Source: Streptomyces sp. Alt3
GTDB lineage: Bacteria; Actinomycetota; Actinomycetes; Streptomycetales; Streptomycetaceae
Assembly (NCBI RefSeq): GCF_030719215.1
Contig: NZ_CP120983.1
Span: 3,100,001-3,164,000 of the forward strand
Length of the DNA stretch: 64,000 nt
Reading direction: 5' to 3'
Notes under the pieces: model-generated
The model's input: only the letters and a program-made list of their open reading frames with translations
Database searches by the model: none
What the model was told of the DNA's origin: nothing
Position numbers and translations under genes: made by a program
Part shown: positions 8,698-15,928 of the stretch, piece by piece
Position numbering within the stretch: the first letter of the stretch is position 1
How the letters are laid out: each line of letters begins with the position of its first letter

Positions 8698-9444
8698 TCA
8701 GGAGGCGGCGAAGCGCGCGATCTGGCCCAGCACGATCGTGTCCGCCAGGAACCCGATGTGGGTCTGGCAGGCCACCAGGTTGTTCGTCGCGCCGGTCAGC
8801 CTGGTGCTGGTGTACGGGAGGATGACGCCGTCGCACGCCGAGTACCAGGTGGCGTACTTCGTGTCACCGGGGGTCTCGTCGCCCGAGGTGATCTGCGAGA
8901 TGAACGAGGAGCCCGGGTACATCTGCTGGCAGGTCGTGTAGATCAGACAGGCGGAGGCGAACGTCGTCCCGTGGTTCGCGCCCGCGATCGAGGCGAGGTG
9001 GCTGACGCTGGTGTTCCCGCCCAGCACCTTCAGGTAGTACTGGCTGACGAGGCCGCCCATCGAGTGGTTGACGATCGCGACCTTGCTCGCCCCGGTCCGG
9101 GACTTGACGTTGTCGACGAAGGACGCCAGGCCCTGCGCGTTGGTGATGTTGTTGCCGTAGGAGTTGTACTCGTACGCGAAGAGCTTGGAGCTGGACCAGC
9201 CGTTGAGCTGGAAGACGCTCATGGCGGTGACCCAGTTCGAGGCGTTGCCGGTGTAGCCGTGGACGAAGACGACCGGTGTGCTCGTCGACAGCGGCTGCAC
9301 GGCGGTGCCGGCCTGTGCCGTCGACGTGGCGGCGGTCGTCGCAGCCGGGGCCGCGCCCGCCGTCGACGCCGAGGAGAACAGGGAGAACGCGACGGTGACT
9401 GCCGCGAGGACGCCGAGAAGCCGGCGGGGAGAACGACGACGCAT
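8698..9444 (-). CDS. Secreted triacylglycerol lipase/esterase (alpha/beta hydrolase)
   Basis: A 248-residue precursor with a Sec signal peptide ([27 protein letters not shown], cleavage near AGA-AP at 29-33). The mature part starts the fold with [16 protein letters not shown] (oxyanion HG), has the nucleophile elbow NHSMG (Ser128), and then GANHGTT, typical of Streptomyces and Burkholderia-type lipases. QTHIGFLAD near the end supplies the catalytic histidine. It probably hydrolyses external esters or triglycerides. No dedicated lipase foldase gene is adjacent. Confidence 0.88.
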   Translation of the reverse strand: MRRRSPRRLLGVLAAVTVAFSLFSSASTAGAAPAATTAATSTAQAGTAVQPLSTSTPVVFVHGYTGNASNWVTAMSVFQLNGWSSSKLFAYEYNSYGNNITNAQGLASFVDNVKSRTGASKVAIVNHSMGGLVSQYYLKVLGGNTSVSHLASIAGANHGTTFASACLIYTTCQQMYPGSSFISQITSGDETPGDTKYATWYSACDGVILPYTSTRLTGATNNLVACQTHIGFLADTIVLGQIARFAAS

Positions 9445-9644
9445 GGAGCGCTCCTGACGGGGGTGCGGGGTGCGGGTGCCTGACCCGACAAGGTTCGGGC
9501 CGCGGGGCCCTGGCGCCATCGGCGAATTCACCGGCGTCGGCGACGGGCCGGGCTCCGGCCCACGGGTCGCGACCGGGCGGACGTGACCGCAGACTGCTGG
9601 TGAGGAACCGGGCATCCCCCTCACCGTGCTCTCGGAGGCTCGCC

Positions 9645-10676
9645 ATGCCGGTCATGAAGGCAGCAGTGGTCAAGGACTTCACCTCTCCCCTCGTCGTCGA
9701 GGAGGTGGAACTGCCGGCTCCGGGCCCCGGTCAGGCCCTGGTGAAGGTGCTCTACTCGGGCGTCTGCCACACGGACCTGCACGCGGCGCACGGTGACTGG
9801 CCGGTGAAACCGGTCGTCCCCTTCATCCCGGGGCACGAGGGCGTGGGCGAGGTCGTGGCGGTCGGCGACGGGGTGAAGCGCCTCGGGGTGGGTGACACGG
9901 TGGGCAACGCGTGGTTCTGGTCGGCCTGCGGCGCGTGCGAGTTCTGCGTCACCGGTCGCGAGACGCTCTGTCCGGACCAGCGGAACGGCGGCTACTCGGT
10001 CGACGGCTCGTTCGGGCAGTACATGCTGGTCGACGCGGCCTACGCCCCGGTCCTCCCGGCAGGTGTGGACCTACGCGCCGCGGCCCCGATCCTCTGTGCC
10101 GGGGTCACCGTCTACAAGGGCCTCAAGGAGTCGGAGGTCGCGCCGGGGCAGTGGGTACTCGTCTCCGGCGTCGGCGGGCTGGGCCACATCGCCGTCCAGT
10201 ACGCGCGCGCCATGGGGATGCGCGTGGTCGCCGTCGACGTCTCGGACGACAAGTGCGCGCTGGCCCGCCGCCACGGCGCCGAGCTGGCGGTCAACGCCCT
10301 CACCGACCCGGACCCGGAGGGCACGGTCAAGGAGTTCACGGGCGGCGGGGTGCACGGAGGTCTGGTCACCGCTGTGAACGGCAAGGCCTTCTCCCAGGCG
10401 GTGGGGTCGCTGAGGCGCGGCGGGACGCTGTCGCTGGTGGGCCTGCCGCCCGAGCAGTTCCCCCTGGACATCTTCTCCACGGTGCTCCTCGGCCTGACGG
10501 TGCGGGGTTCCATCGTGGGCACCCGGGCCGATCTGGCGGAGGCCGTCGACTTCTTCGCCCGGGGCCTGATCGAGCCGACGTACACACTCCGGCCGCTGAC
10601 GGACGTCAACGCGGTGTTCGACGAGATGGCCGCCGGGCGGATCGAGGGCCGTGTCGTCATGGACATGAGCGCCTGA
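9645..10676 (+). CDS. Zinc-dependent alcohol dehydrogenase (AdhP-like)
   Basis: A 343-residue medium-chain dehydrogenase that interconverts primary alcohols and aldehydes with NAD. Catalytic zinc ligands are Cys41 (SGVCHTDLHAAHGDW) and His64-Glu65 (PGHEGVGEVV). The structural zinc is held by the cysteines in ACGACEFCVTGRETLC (95, 98, 101, 109). The nucleotide-binding motif is SGVGGLGHIAVQYA. The whole matches bacterial AdhP/AdhA. ATG 9645 follows GGAGG at 9637; a second ATG at 9654 is possible. Confidence 0.9.
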   Translation: MPVMKAAVVKDFTSPLVVEEVELPAPGPGQALVKVLYSGVCHTDLHAAHGDWPVKPVVPFIPGHEGVGEVVAVGDGVKRLGVGDTVGNAWFWSACGACEFCVTGRETLCPDQRNGGYSVDGSFGQYMLVDAAYAPVLPAGVDLRAAAPILCAGVTVYKGLKESEVAPGQWVLVSGVGGLGHIAVQYARAMGMRVVAVDVSDDKCALARRHGAELAVNALTDPDPEGTVKEFTGGGVHGGLVTAVNGKAFSQAVGSLRRGGTLSLVGLPPEQFPLDIFSTVLLGLTVRGSIVGTRADLAEAVDFFARGLIEPTYTLRPLTDVNAVFDEMAAGRIEGRVVMDMSA

Positions 10677-10721
10677 CGGCTCACGTCCCCGGGGACGGGC
10701 GGGCCGGGGACAGCGGGCCGG

Positions 10722-11084
10722 TCAGGCGGCCAGCCGGACCGCTCCCCTCGGCATCCGGGTCGTGGACGTACGGGAGGGGGCGCTCCTGCGGGTGAGTTCG
10801 CCCTGTGCCAGGGAGAGCACGTCGGCCAGTCCCAGCCCGAGCGAACGGGCGGCCGCGGCCAGCACCTCGGACGAGGCCTCCTTGCGCCCGCGTTCGATCT
10901 CGGAGAGGTACGGGACGGAGATCCGCGCGGCCTCGGCCACGTCCTTGAGCGTCCGCTGCTGGCCGGTGCGCTCGCGGCGCAGCACGTCACCCACGACGTC
11001 CCTCCAGAGGGGCTCCCGCTCCGGCGCCGCGGGGACGGGGCGCAGGGGGATGACGCGGGCACGGTCCGGTGTGTGGCTGCTCAT
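10722..11084 (-). CDS. XRE-type regulator resembling ClgR
   Basis: A 120-residue DNA-binding protein with a helix-turn-helix at about residues 41-65 (TLKDVAEAARISVPYLSEIERGRKEASSEVLAAAARSLGLGLADVL). The IERGRKEASSEVL stretch is characteristic of ClgR, the activator of clp protease and lon genes in actinobacteria. This protein has a longer N-terminus (RVIPLRPVPAAPEREPLWRDVVGDVLRRE) than canonical ClgR and a different C-terminus (no degradation-signal AA ending can be asserted, though it does end RLAA). It is likely a ClgR paralogue. Confidence 0.75.
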   Translation of the reverse strand: MSSHTPDRARVIPLRPVPAAPEREPLWRDVVGDVLRRERTGQQRTLKDVAEAARISVPYLSEIERGRKEASSEVLAAAARSLGLGLADVLSLAQGELTRRSAPSRTSTTRMPRGAVRLAA

Positions 11085-11105
11085 CGTCCGAGCCTAGGAG
11101 CGGTG

Positions 11106-11143
11106 CGCCCGGCGCGGGAGGGTTTCGCCCTCCGCGCCGGGCG
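11106..11143. terminator. Hairpin downstream of the imine-reductase-type gene
   Basis: A long GC stem with a single bulged G and a TTTCG-type loop (arms about 11106-11122 and 11128-11143) lies after the stop of the minus-strand dehydrogenase and before the start of the XRE gene. It probably ends the dehydrogenase transcript. Confidence 0.65.
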
Positions 11144-11210
11144 TATCTGCTGTCGGCAGAACGGAACCTCCCCGCAGGACCCGCGGGCGCGGTGCCGTAC
11201 CCGCGTCGCG

Positions 11211-12143
11211 TCAGCGCGGTGACCGGATGCCGTCGATGATCCGCGTCCAGTTGTCGCCGCCGTGCCCGTCCTCGATCGCGCGCCGGTAGTGCGCCTGCAC
11301 CGCCCGTGGGAGCGCGAGGTCCAGCCCGAGCGAGGTGCTGGCCTCGACGATGTGGTCGGACGTCGCCCCCATCATGGTGACCGTGCTGAGTTCGCCGGGA
11401 TGTTCTCCGGCGTCCAGCGCGGCGCCGGGCCTCTCCTCGCCCGCCCGCAGGATGTCGCCGGTCGAGTCGGCGGAGGAGAGCAGCTCGGGGAGCGCTTCCT
11501 CGGCCTTCATCCCGGCGGTGCCCAGCATCGCGGTGGCGTGCATCAGGCCGGACAAGGTGGTGAGGAACACCGTGAGTTGGGCCTGGTACATCAGCTGGGC
11601 GAGGCCCAGGTCCTCGCCCAGGTATCTGGGTGTGCCGAGCAGCGCGAGGGTGTCCCTGCGGGCCCGCATGACCTCTTCGGGGCCGCTGTAGTAGACGTGG
11701 GCGGCCTCGGTGCCGACCATCGGTGCGGGGACCATGACGCCTCCGGTGAGGAAGGCGGCGCCGTGGCCCGCCGCCCAGGCCGCCGCCTCGCGTGTGCGCT
11801 CGGGGGTGTCGGAGCTCAGGTTGACCAGGGTCCGCCCGGCGAGCGACGCGGTGGCGCCGTCGAGGACGTCGTACATGGCCTGGTAGTCGGTGAGGCTGAG
11901 GAGCACGAGGCCGCTCGCCTCGATCGCGTCGCGGGGTGTCGCCGCGAGCGTCGCCCCGTCCTCGACGACGCCTTCGGCCCGGCCGGCGGTGCGGTTCCAT
12001 ACGGTGACCGGGTGTCCTGCGGTGAGGAGTGTGCGGGTCATCGCCCGGCCCATCGGGCCGAGTCCGATGACGGTGACGCCGCTGTTCCGGCTGGTGGTGG
12101 GGTTCTGTTGTCCGTTCACCCCTCCATGCTCGGCGCGCGTCAC
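11211..12143 (-). CDS. NAD(P)-dependent oxidoreductase, imine reductase / 6-phosphogluconate-dehydrogenase-like
   Basis: About 310 residues with an N-terminal Rossmann motif VTVIGLGPMGRAMTRTLL and VWNRTAGRAE, the NADP-preferring NRT signature of beta-hydroxyacid dehydrogenases. The C-terminal half (LAQLMYQAQLTVFLTTLSGLMHATAML) is helical and matches the dimerising domain of imine reductases. The usual catalytic lysine of hydroxyisobutyrate dehydrogenases is not visible, which favours the imine-reductase subgroup. GTG 12143 is taken as start; GTG 12119 is an alternative. It diverges from an HxlR regulator across a 59-bp gap containing a palindromic operator. Confidence 0.78.
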   Translation of the reverse strand: MTRAEHGGVNGQQNPTTSRNSGVTVIGLGPMGRAMTRTLLTAGHPVTVWNRTAGRAEGVVEDGATLAATPRDAIEASGLVLLSLTDYQAMYDVLDGATASLAGRTLVNLSSDTPERTREAAAWAAGHGAAFLTGGVMVPAPMVGTEAAHVYYSGPEEVMRARRDTLALLGTPRYLGEDLGLAQLMYQAQLTVFLTTLSGLMHATAMLGTAGMKAEEALPELLSSADSTGDILRAGEERPGAALDAGEHPGELSTVTMMGATSDHIVEASTSLGLDLALPRAVQAHYRRAIEDGHGGDNWTRIIDGIRSPR

Positions 12144-12152
12144 TACTCTCGG

Positions 12153-12179
12153 AAGTACCCACTAATTACTGCGGTACTT
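12153..12179. promoter_or_regulatory. Candidate HxlR operator
   Basis: AAGTACC at 12153-12159 and GGTACTT at 12173-12179 form a perfect 7-bp inverted repeat, 13 bp apart, around an AT-rich centre (ACTAATTACT). It lies in the short gap between the divergent dehydrogenase and HxlR genes, where an autoregulating HxlR dimer would bind. Confidence 0.6.
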
Positions 12180-12202
12180 ACCTCTGAGTAAGGGGACGAC
12201 GC

Positions 12203-12574
12203 ATGGCCAAGGCTCCGAGGAACGGGCCCTACATCTGTGGCATCGACGCCGCGCTCGACGTGGTGAGCGGCAAGTGGAAGGGGCTGATCCTCTGGGAACT
12301 CGACGCACATGGGGTGCGCCGCTTCAGTGAGCTGCGCCGCGGTCTCGTGGGAGTGAGCGAGAAGATGCTGACGCAGCACCTGCGCGAGATGGAGGAGGAC
12401 GGCCTCGTGCACCGGGAGGTGTACGCCGAGGTGCCGCCGCGCGTGGAGTACACGCTCACCGAACACGGCCGCACGCTCAACCAGGCCCTCCAGCCGCTCG
12501 GGGTGTGGGGGAGCGAGCGGACGCGGCGCGAACAGCTCGAAGCGGTCGATGCGGCCGGGGCCTCACACGTCTGA
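12203..12574 (+). CDS. HxlR-family transcriptional regulator
   Basis: A 123-residue winged-helix regulator. The HxlR signature is complete: CGIDAALDVVSGKWKGLILWELDAHGVRRFSELRRGLVGVSEKMLTQHLREMEEDGLVHREVYAEVPPRVEYTLTEHGRTL. The N-terminal cysteine (Cys12) is at the position used by redox- or aldehyde-sensing members of this family. It is divergent from the imine-reductase-type gene, which is its most likely target. A GGGGAC element precedes the ATG. Confidence 0.88.
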   Translation: MAKAPRNGPYICGIDAALDVVSGKWKGLILWELDAHGVRRFSELRRGLVGVSEKMLTQHLREMEEDGLVHREVYAEVPPRVEYTLTEHGRTLNQALQPLGVWGSERTRREQLEAVDAAGASHV

Positions 12575-12628
12575 GCCCGTCGGCCACGAGTCCCCCGGGC
12601 ACGCCGGAGGCCTCACCGACAAGCCATG

Positions 12629-12665
12629 GGCCCGGTACGGGACACGGTCTGTCCCGTACCGGGCC
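12629..12665. terminator. Bidirectional hairpin between HxlR gene and pectate lyase
   Basis: A perfect 16-bp stem (12629-12644 and 12650-12665) with loop CGGTC separates the convergent HxlR and pectate lyase genes. Confidence 0.75.
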
Positions 12666-12699
12666 TTCCCGGCGGCGGCCGGACACCTGCCGCTGTGGG

Positions 12700-14157
12700 T
12701 CAGCTCCCGATGTTGCCCTGCGGGCCGGCGTACTGCTTGAGCAGGGCGGGGACGTCCGCTGCCGGGTCCAGGGTGTAGCTGTAGTGGTCGCCCGGCTTGA
12801 ACGTCGTCCCGTTGGTCTGCTGCTTGCCGGTGCAGGAGACGCAGATGCTGCCGGTCTGGGTGAGGGACGCGGCGGTGGTGTCGACGTAGTAGGGGTTGGC
12901 GACGCTCTGGTAGTAGCTGTTCTCGATGACGGTCTTCGAGGCGCCGCGTGACAGGTTCCCGTACGAGGTCACGTTCTGCATGTAGTTGTTGTAGAGGTGC
13001 GCGAAGGCGACGTTGTCGATGCTGGGGTTGCGCTGGTTGGTGTCGTGGATCCAGTTGTGGTGGATCGTCATCCGCGCGGTGACGTTGTCCGTCCAGCCGA
13101 TGCCGAAGGCCTTGTTCTGCTCACCGAGGACGTTCCAGGAGACGGTGAGGTAGCTGGTGTCCTTGCGGCTGTCGATGAGCCCGTCGTTCATCCGCTCGAT
13201 GCGGTTGTGGTCGATCCAGATGTGGTCGGCGGTGTCCATCTGGATGCCGTCGTAGTCGTAGTCCTTGTCGTCCGGGTCGTCCTCGGTCATCCGGGTGTCG
13301 CGGATGGTGAGGTTGCGGATGATGACGTTGTGGACGCCGGTGCCGAGGAAGAACCCGCCGCCGACGATCTGGCCCGAGGTGCCGACGCCGATGATCGTCT
13401 TGTTCGACTTGACCGGTATCTCATGGCCGTACGGGGTGACCGTGACCGCGGCGGCCACCTTGATCACGTAGGGCTCGGTGGCGGTGGCGTACTTCACCAG
13501 GTCCGCGTAGTTCGTGACGGTGACGGTCGAGCCCGCCGCGCCGCCCGTGGTGCCGCCTCCGGTGGAGGCGAAGCCGTCGGCCTTGTCGGACCAGGTACGC
13601 CCGGACACGGACCTGAAGGCCCACTGCTTGTTGCTGTTGGCGGTGCAGGTCTCCTGGATGACCGCCGCGCCACTGGCCGTGGAGGCGTCCTTCAGGCTCA
13701 TGCACAGACCGCTGTTCACATTGACGACCTGGAACGTGTCCGTACCACTCGCCGCCAGCGTCCACTGCTGGTTCGTCTGACCGGCACACCCCCACTGCTG
13801 GAGCTGCACCCCACTCACCTTCGAGTAGTCCGGCACATCCACGCACTTACCACTCGACCTGTTCACCAGCCGGTACTTCCCCGACCCGTCGGCCGCCAGC
13901 GTGAACTGCTGCCACGCCGCACCCTCCGTACACCCCCACTGCTGCAACAACGCACCGTTCGCCGCCGAAGCCCCCGGCACATCGACGCACTTACCGCTCT
14001 TCTTCACCGCCAGCTGATACACACCCCCCACCGACGGCAGCGCCACCGCCCCCGCGGAAGACACCAGACCACCGGCCAGGACTCCGCCGACGGCCAGGAG
14101 CAGTGCCGTCAGCATGGCTCCGAGCCGGAATTTCCGCCTGTTCCTGTGTTCGCGCAT
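12700..14157 (-). CDS. Secreted pectate lyase (PL1) with N-terminal CBM13 module
   Basis: A 485-residue secreted enzyme that cleaves polygalacturonate by beta-elimination. A signal peptide (LGAMLTALLLAVGGVLAGGLVSSAGA) is followed by a ricin-B-type CBM13 lectin module (about residues 37-165; three QxW-type repeats: LQQWGC, LQQWGC, KQWAF). The PL1 beta-helix follows a Gly-rich linker (STGGGTTGGAAG). PL1 motifs are WIDHNRIERMNDGLIDSRKDTSYLTVSWN (calcium site) and RNPSIDNVAFAHLYNNYM (catalytic Arg). Its CBM13 is almost identical in DNA to that of the pectinesterase upstream. The 46-bp gap suggests one transcript, pectinesterase first. Confidence 0.93.
   Translation of the reverse strand: MREHRNRRKFRLGAMLTALLLAVGGVLAGGLVSSAGAVALPSVGGVYQLAVKKSGKCVDVPGASAANGALLQQWGCTEGAAWQQFTLAADGSGKYRLVNRSSGKCVDVPDYSKVSGVQLQQWGCAGQTNQQWTLAASGTDTFQVVNVNSGLCMSLKDASTASGAAVIQETCTANSNKQWAFRSVSGRTWSDKADGFASTGGGTTGGAAGSTVTVTNYADLVKYATATEPYVIKVAAAVTVTPYGHEIPVKSNKTIIGVGTSGQIVGGGFFLGTGVHNVIIRNLTIRDTRMTEDDPDDKDYDYDGIQMDTADHIWIDHNRIERMNDGLIDSRKDTSYLTVSWNVLGEQNKAFGIGWTDNVTARMTIHHNWIHDTNQRNPSIDNVAFAHLYNNYMQNVTSYGNLSRGASKTVIENSYYQSVANPYYVDTTAASLTQTGSICVSCTGKQQTNGTTFKPGDHYSYTLDPAADVPALLKQYAGPQGNIGS
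13614..14082 (-). repeat. CBM13-encoding repeat, copy A
   Basis: By eye this 469-bp stretch matches 15109-15577 at every base except one (A at 14058, G at 15553). It codes for the end of the signal peptide and the whole CBM13 lectin module, up to the NKQWAF end of the third repeat. Similarity stops abruptly at both ends, where the catalytic domains begin. Synonymous sites have not diverged, which points to very recent duplication or gene conversion. Confidence 0.93.
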
Positions 14158-14203
14158 GTGTGCTCGTTCCTCTCTCGTACGTGTGCGGGTCGTGTGCGCC
14201 GGG

Positions 14204-15637
14204 TCAGCGCACCGGGTTCCAGCCGTCCGTTCCGGCCAGGTACTTCTGCGGGGTGTAGTTCGCGGCCTGCGCGTCCGTCAGCTGCGGACGGTTGCCGTTG
14301 ACGGTGGCTCCGGCGCCGGTGTTGCGGTATTCGGAGAACCGGGCGTTCTTCCAGGAGTTGGTCGACATGTCCGTCCACGGCTGGGCGGTGGCCAGGGCCG
14401 AGGAGAGCGAGGACTCCCGGTAGAGCACCTGGGCGTCCGCGCGCCACGGGCGTCCGAGCTGGGTGGTGTTCGACACCGCGCCCGTCACGGTGGACCGGTA
14501 GAAGAGGAAGCCGTACGTCTTGTCGGCGGGGGTGCTGGCCGCCGTGATCGGGCCGCCGGTGCTGCGCTTCTCGTGGATCGTGCAGCCGTGGAAGACGGCG
14601 GTCCCGCCGCCGTAGACGAAGTCCACGGTGCCTTCGATGTACGAGTCCACGATGTAGGCGCGCGCCTTGTTGTTGACCAGGAAGGTGTCCTGGTCGCCGA
14701 GGAGCCGTACGTCGTCGAGGACGGCCTTGTCCGCGTCCAGGTAGAGCGCGAGGGCCTGGTCGCCGGTGTCGGAGGTGTTCTCGTCGAAGTCGTTGGACAG
14801 GGTGAGGTTGGTGGCGTCGAAGTCGTGGCCGAGGGCGACGACGGTGGCGGAGCCCGCGGTGCCGTAGTCGCCCGCGTTACGGTTGTTGACGATGACGACG
14901 TCGTCCGGCGAGTCACCGAGGCCCTTCAGGGTGATGAAGGGCTTGTCGGCGGGGACGGTGACCTGCTCGCGGTAGGTGCCGGGCTTGACGGTGATGGTGA
15001 CGCGGCTCGCGTTCCCGCTGCCGACGGCGTTCACCGCTGCCTGCACGGTCCGGTAGGTGCCGGTGCCGTCGGCGGCGACGGTGGCCGGCCCAGTGGTGCC
15101 GACCGGCTTGAAGGCCCACTGCTTGTTGCTGTTGGCGGTGCAGGTCTCCTGGATGACCGCCGCGCCACTGGCCGTGGAGGCGTCCTTCAGGCTCATGCAC
15201 AGACCGCTGTTCACATTGACGACCTGGAACGTGTCCGTACCACTCGCCGCCAGCGTCCACTGCTGGTTCGTCTGACCGGCACACCCCCACTGCTGGAGCT
15301 GCACCCCACTCACCTTCGAGTAGTCCGGCACATCCACGCACTTACCACTCGACCTGTTCACCAGCCGGTACTTCCCCGACCCGTCGGCCGCCAGCGTGAA
15401 CTGCTGCCACGCCGCACCCTCCGTACACCCCCACTGCTGCAACAACGCACCGTTCGCCGCCGAAGCCCCCGGCACATCGACGCACTTACCGCTCTTCTTC
15501 ACCGCCAGCTGATACACACCCCCCACCGACGGCAGCGCCACCGCCCCCGCGGGAGACACCAGACCACCGGCCAGGACACCTCCCAGCACGGTCGCGACGG
15601 CCAGGGCGCGCCGCTTCCTGTTCGGTCTCTCGGTCAT
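14204..15637 (-). CDS. Secreted pectinesterase (CE8) with N-terminal CBM13 module
   Basis: A 477-residue secreted enzyme that removes methyl esters from pectin, making substrate for pectate lyase. A signal peptide (RRALAVATVLGGVLAGGLVSPAGA) is followed by a CBM13 module (about residues 34-160) and a CE8 beta-helix. Catalytic-site motifs are ALALYLDADK (family QALAL), YIEGTVDFVYGGGTAVF (catalytic Asp) and LGRPWRADAQVLYRES (substrate Arg/Trp). AAGGAG precedes the ATG. It diverges from the sigma/PL9 fusion gene across 291 bp and leads the pectinesterase-pectate lyase operon. Confidence 0.93.
   Translation of the reverse strand: MTERPNRKRRALAVATVLGGVLAGGLVSPAGAVALPSVGGVYQLAVKKSGKCVDVPGASAANGALLQQWGCTEGAAWQQFTLAADGSGKYRLVNRSSGKCVDVPDYSKVSGVQLQQWGCAGQTNQQWTLAASGTDTFQVVNVNSGLCMSLKDASTASGAAVIQETCTANSNKQWAFKPVGTTGPATVAADGTGTYRTVQAAVNAVGSGNASRVTITVKPGTYREQVTVPADKPFITLKGLGDSPDDVVIVNNRNAGDYGTAGSATVVALGHDFDATNLTLSNDFDENTSDTGDQALALYLDADKAVLDDVRLLGDQDTFLVNNKARAYIVDSYIEGTVDFVYGGGTAVFHGCTIHEKRSTGGPITAASTPADKTYGFLFYRSTVTGAVSNTTQLGRPWRADAQVLYRESSLSSALATAQPWTDMSTNSWKNARFSEYRNTGAGATVNGNRPQLTDAQAANYTPQKYLAGTDGWNPVR
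15109..15577 (-). repeat. CBM13-encoding repeat, copy B
   Basis: This is the partner of the copy at 13614-14082, offset by 1495 bp in direct orientation with one visible base difference. The directly repeated arms could recombine to delete the region between them, fusing the pectinesterase signal and CBM to the pectate lyase domain. Confidence 0.93.
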
Positions 15638-15726
15638 CGTTCGCTCCTTCGGATAGGTCGTCAGGTGCGGTGCTGTGAGCCGCAGTGCCCAGGTAGATGC
15701 GTGGGGCGGCTGCGGATGACAGAAAT

Positions 15727-15745
15727 CCGGAAGAAACTTTTCCGG
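15727..15745. promoter_or_regulatory. Inverted repeat in the pectin-island divergent promoter region
   Basis: CCGGAA (15727-15732) and TTCCGG (15740-15745) flank GAAACTT, about 90 bp upstream of the pectinesterase start and 180 bp upstream of the sigma/PL9 fusion. It is the clearest dyad in the 291-bp intergenic region. Whether it is a repressor site or a promoter element is unknown. Confidence 0.4.
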
Positions 15746-15928
15746 GACATCGGACCGGGTCCGAGGGGGCGGGTGCGGCACCTGGGGCATGAGTGTCCGC
15801 GGCGGTAACTTCTTTACTGGTCACCGCCGTTGTGCCACGATGCCTGCCTCTGGGCCCCGGGCCGGGTACGGGCGCTTCCGCGGCGGCGCCGGTGACCGGC
15901 CGCGAAGCGAGTGAGGAGCCGTGGCGGG

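Noticed and set aside
12997..14301. Long plus-strand frames opposite pectate lyase and pectinesterase
   Set aside because: They are antisense shadows of real genes created by GC-rich third positions; both repeat the same CBM13-derived pseudo-peptide, and no ribosome site or fold is seen.
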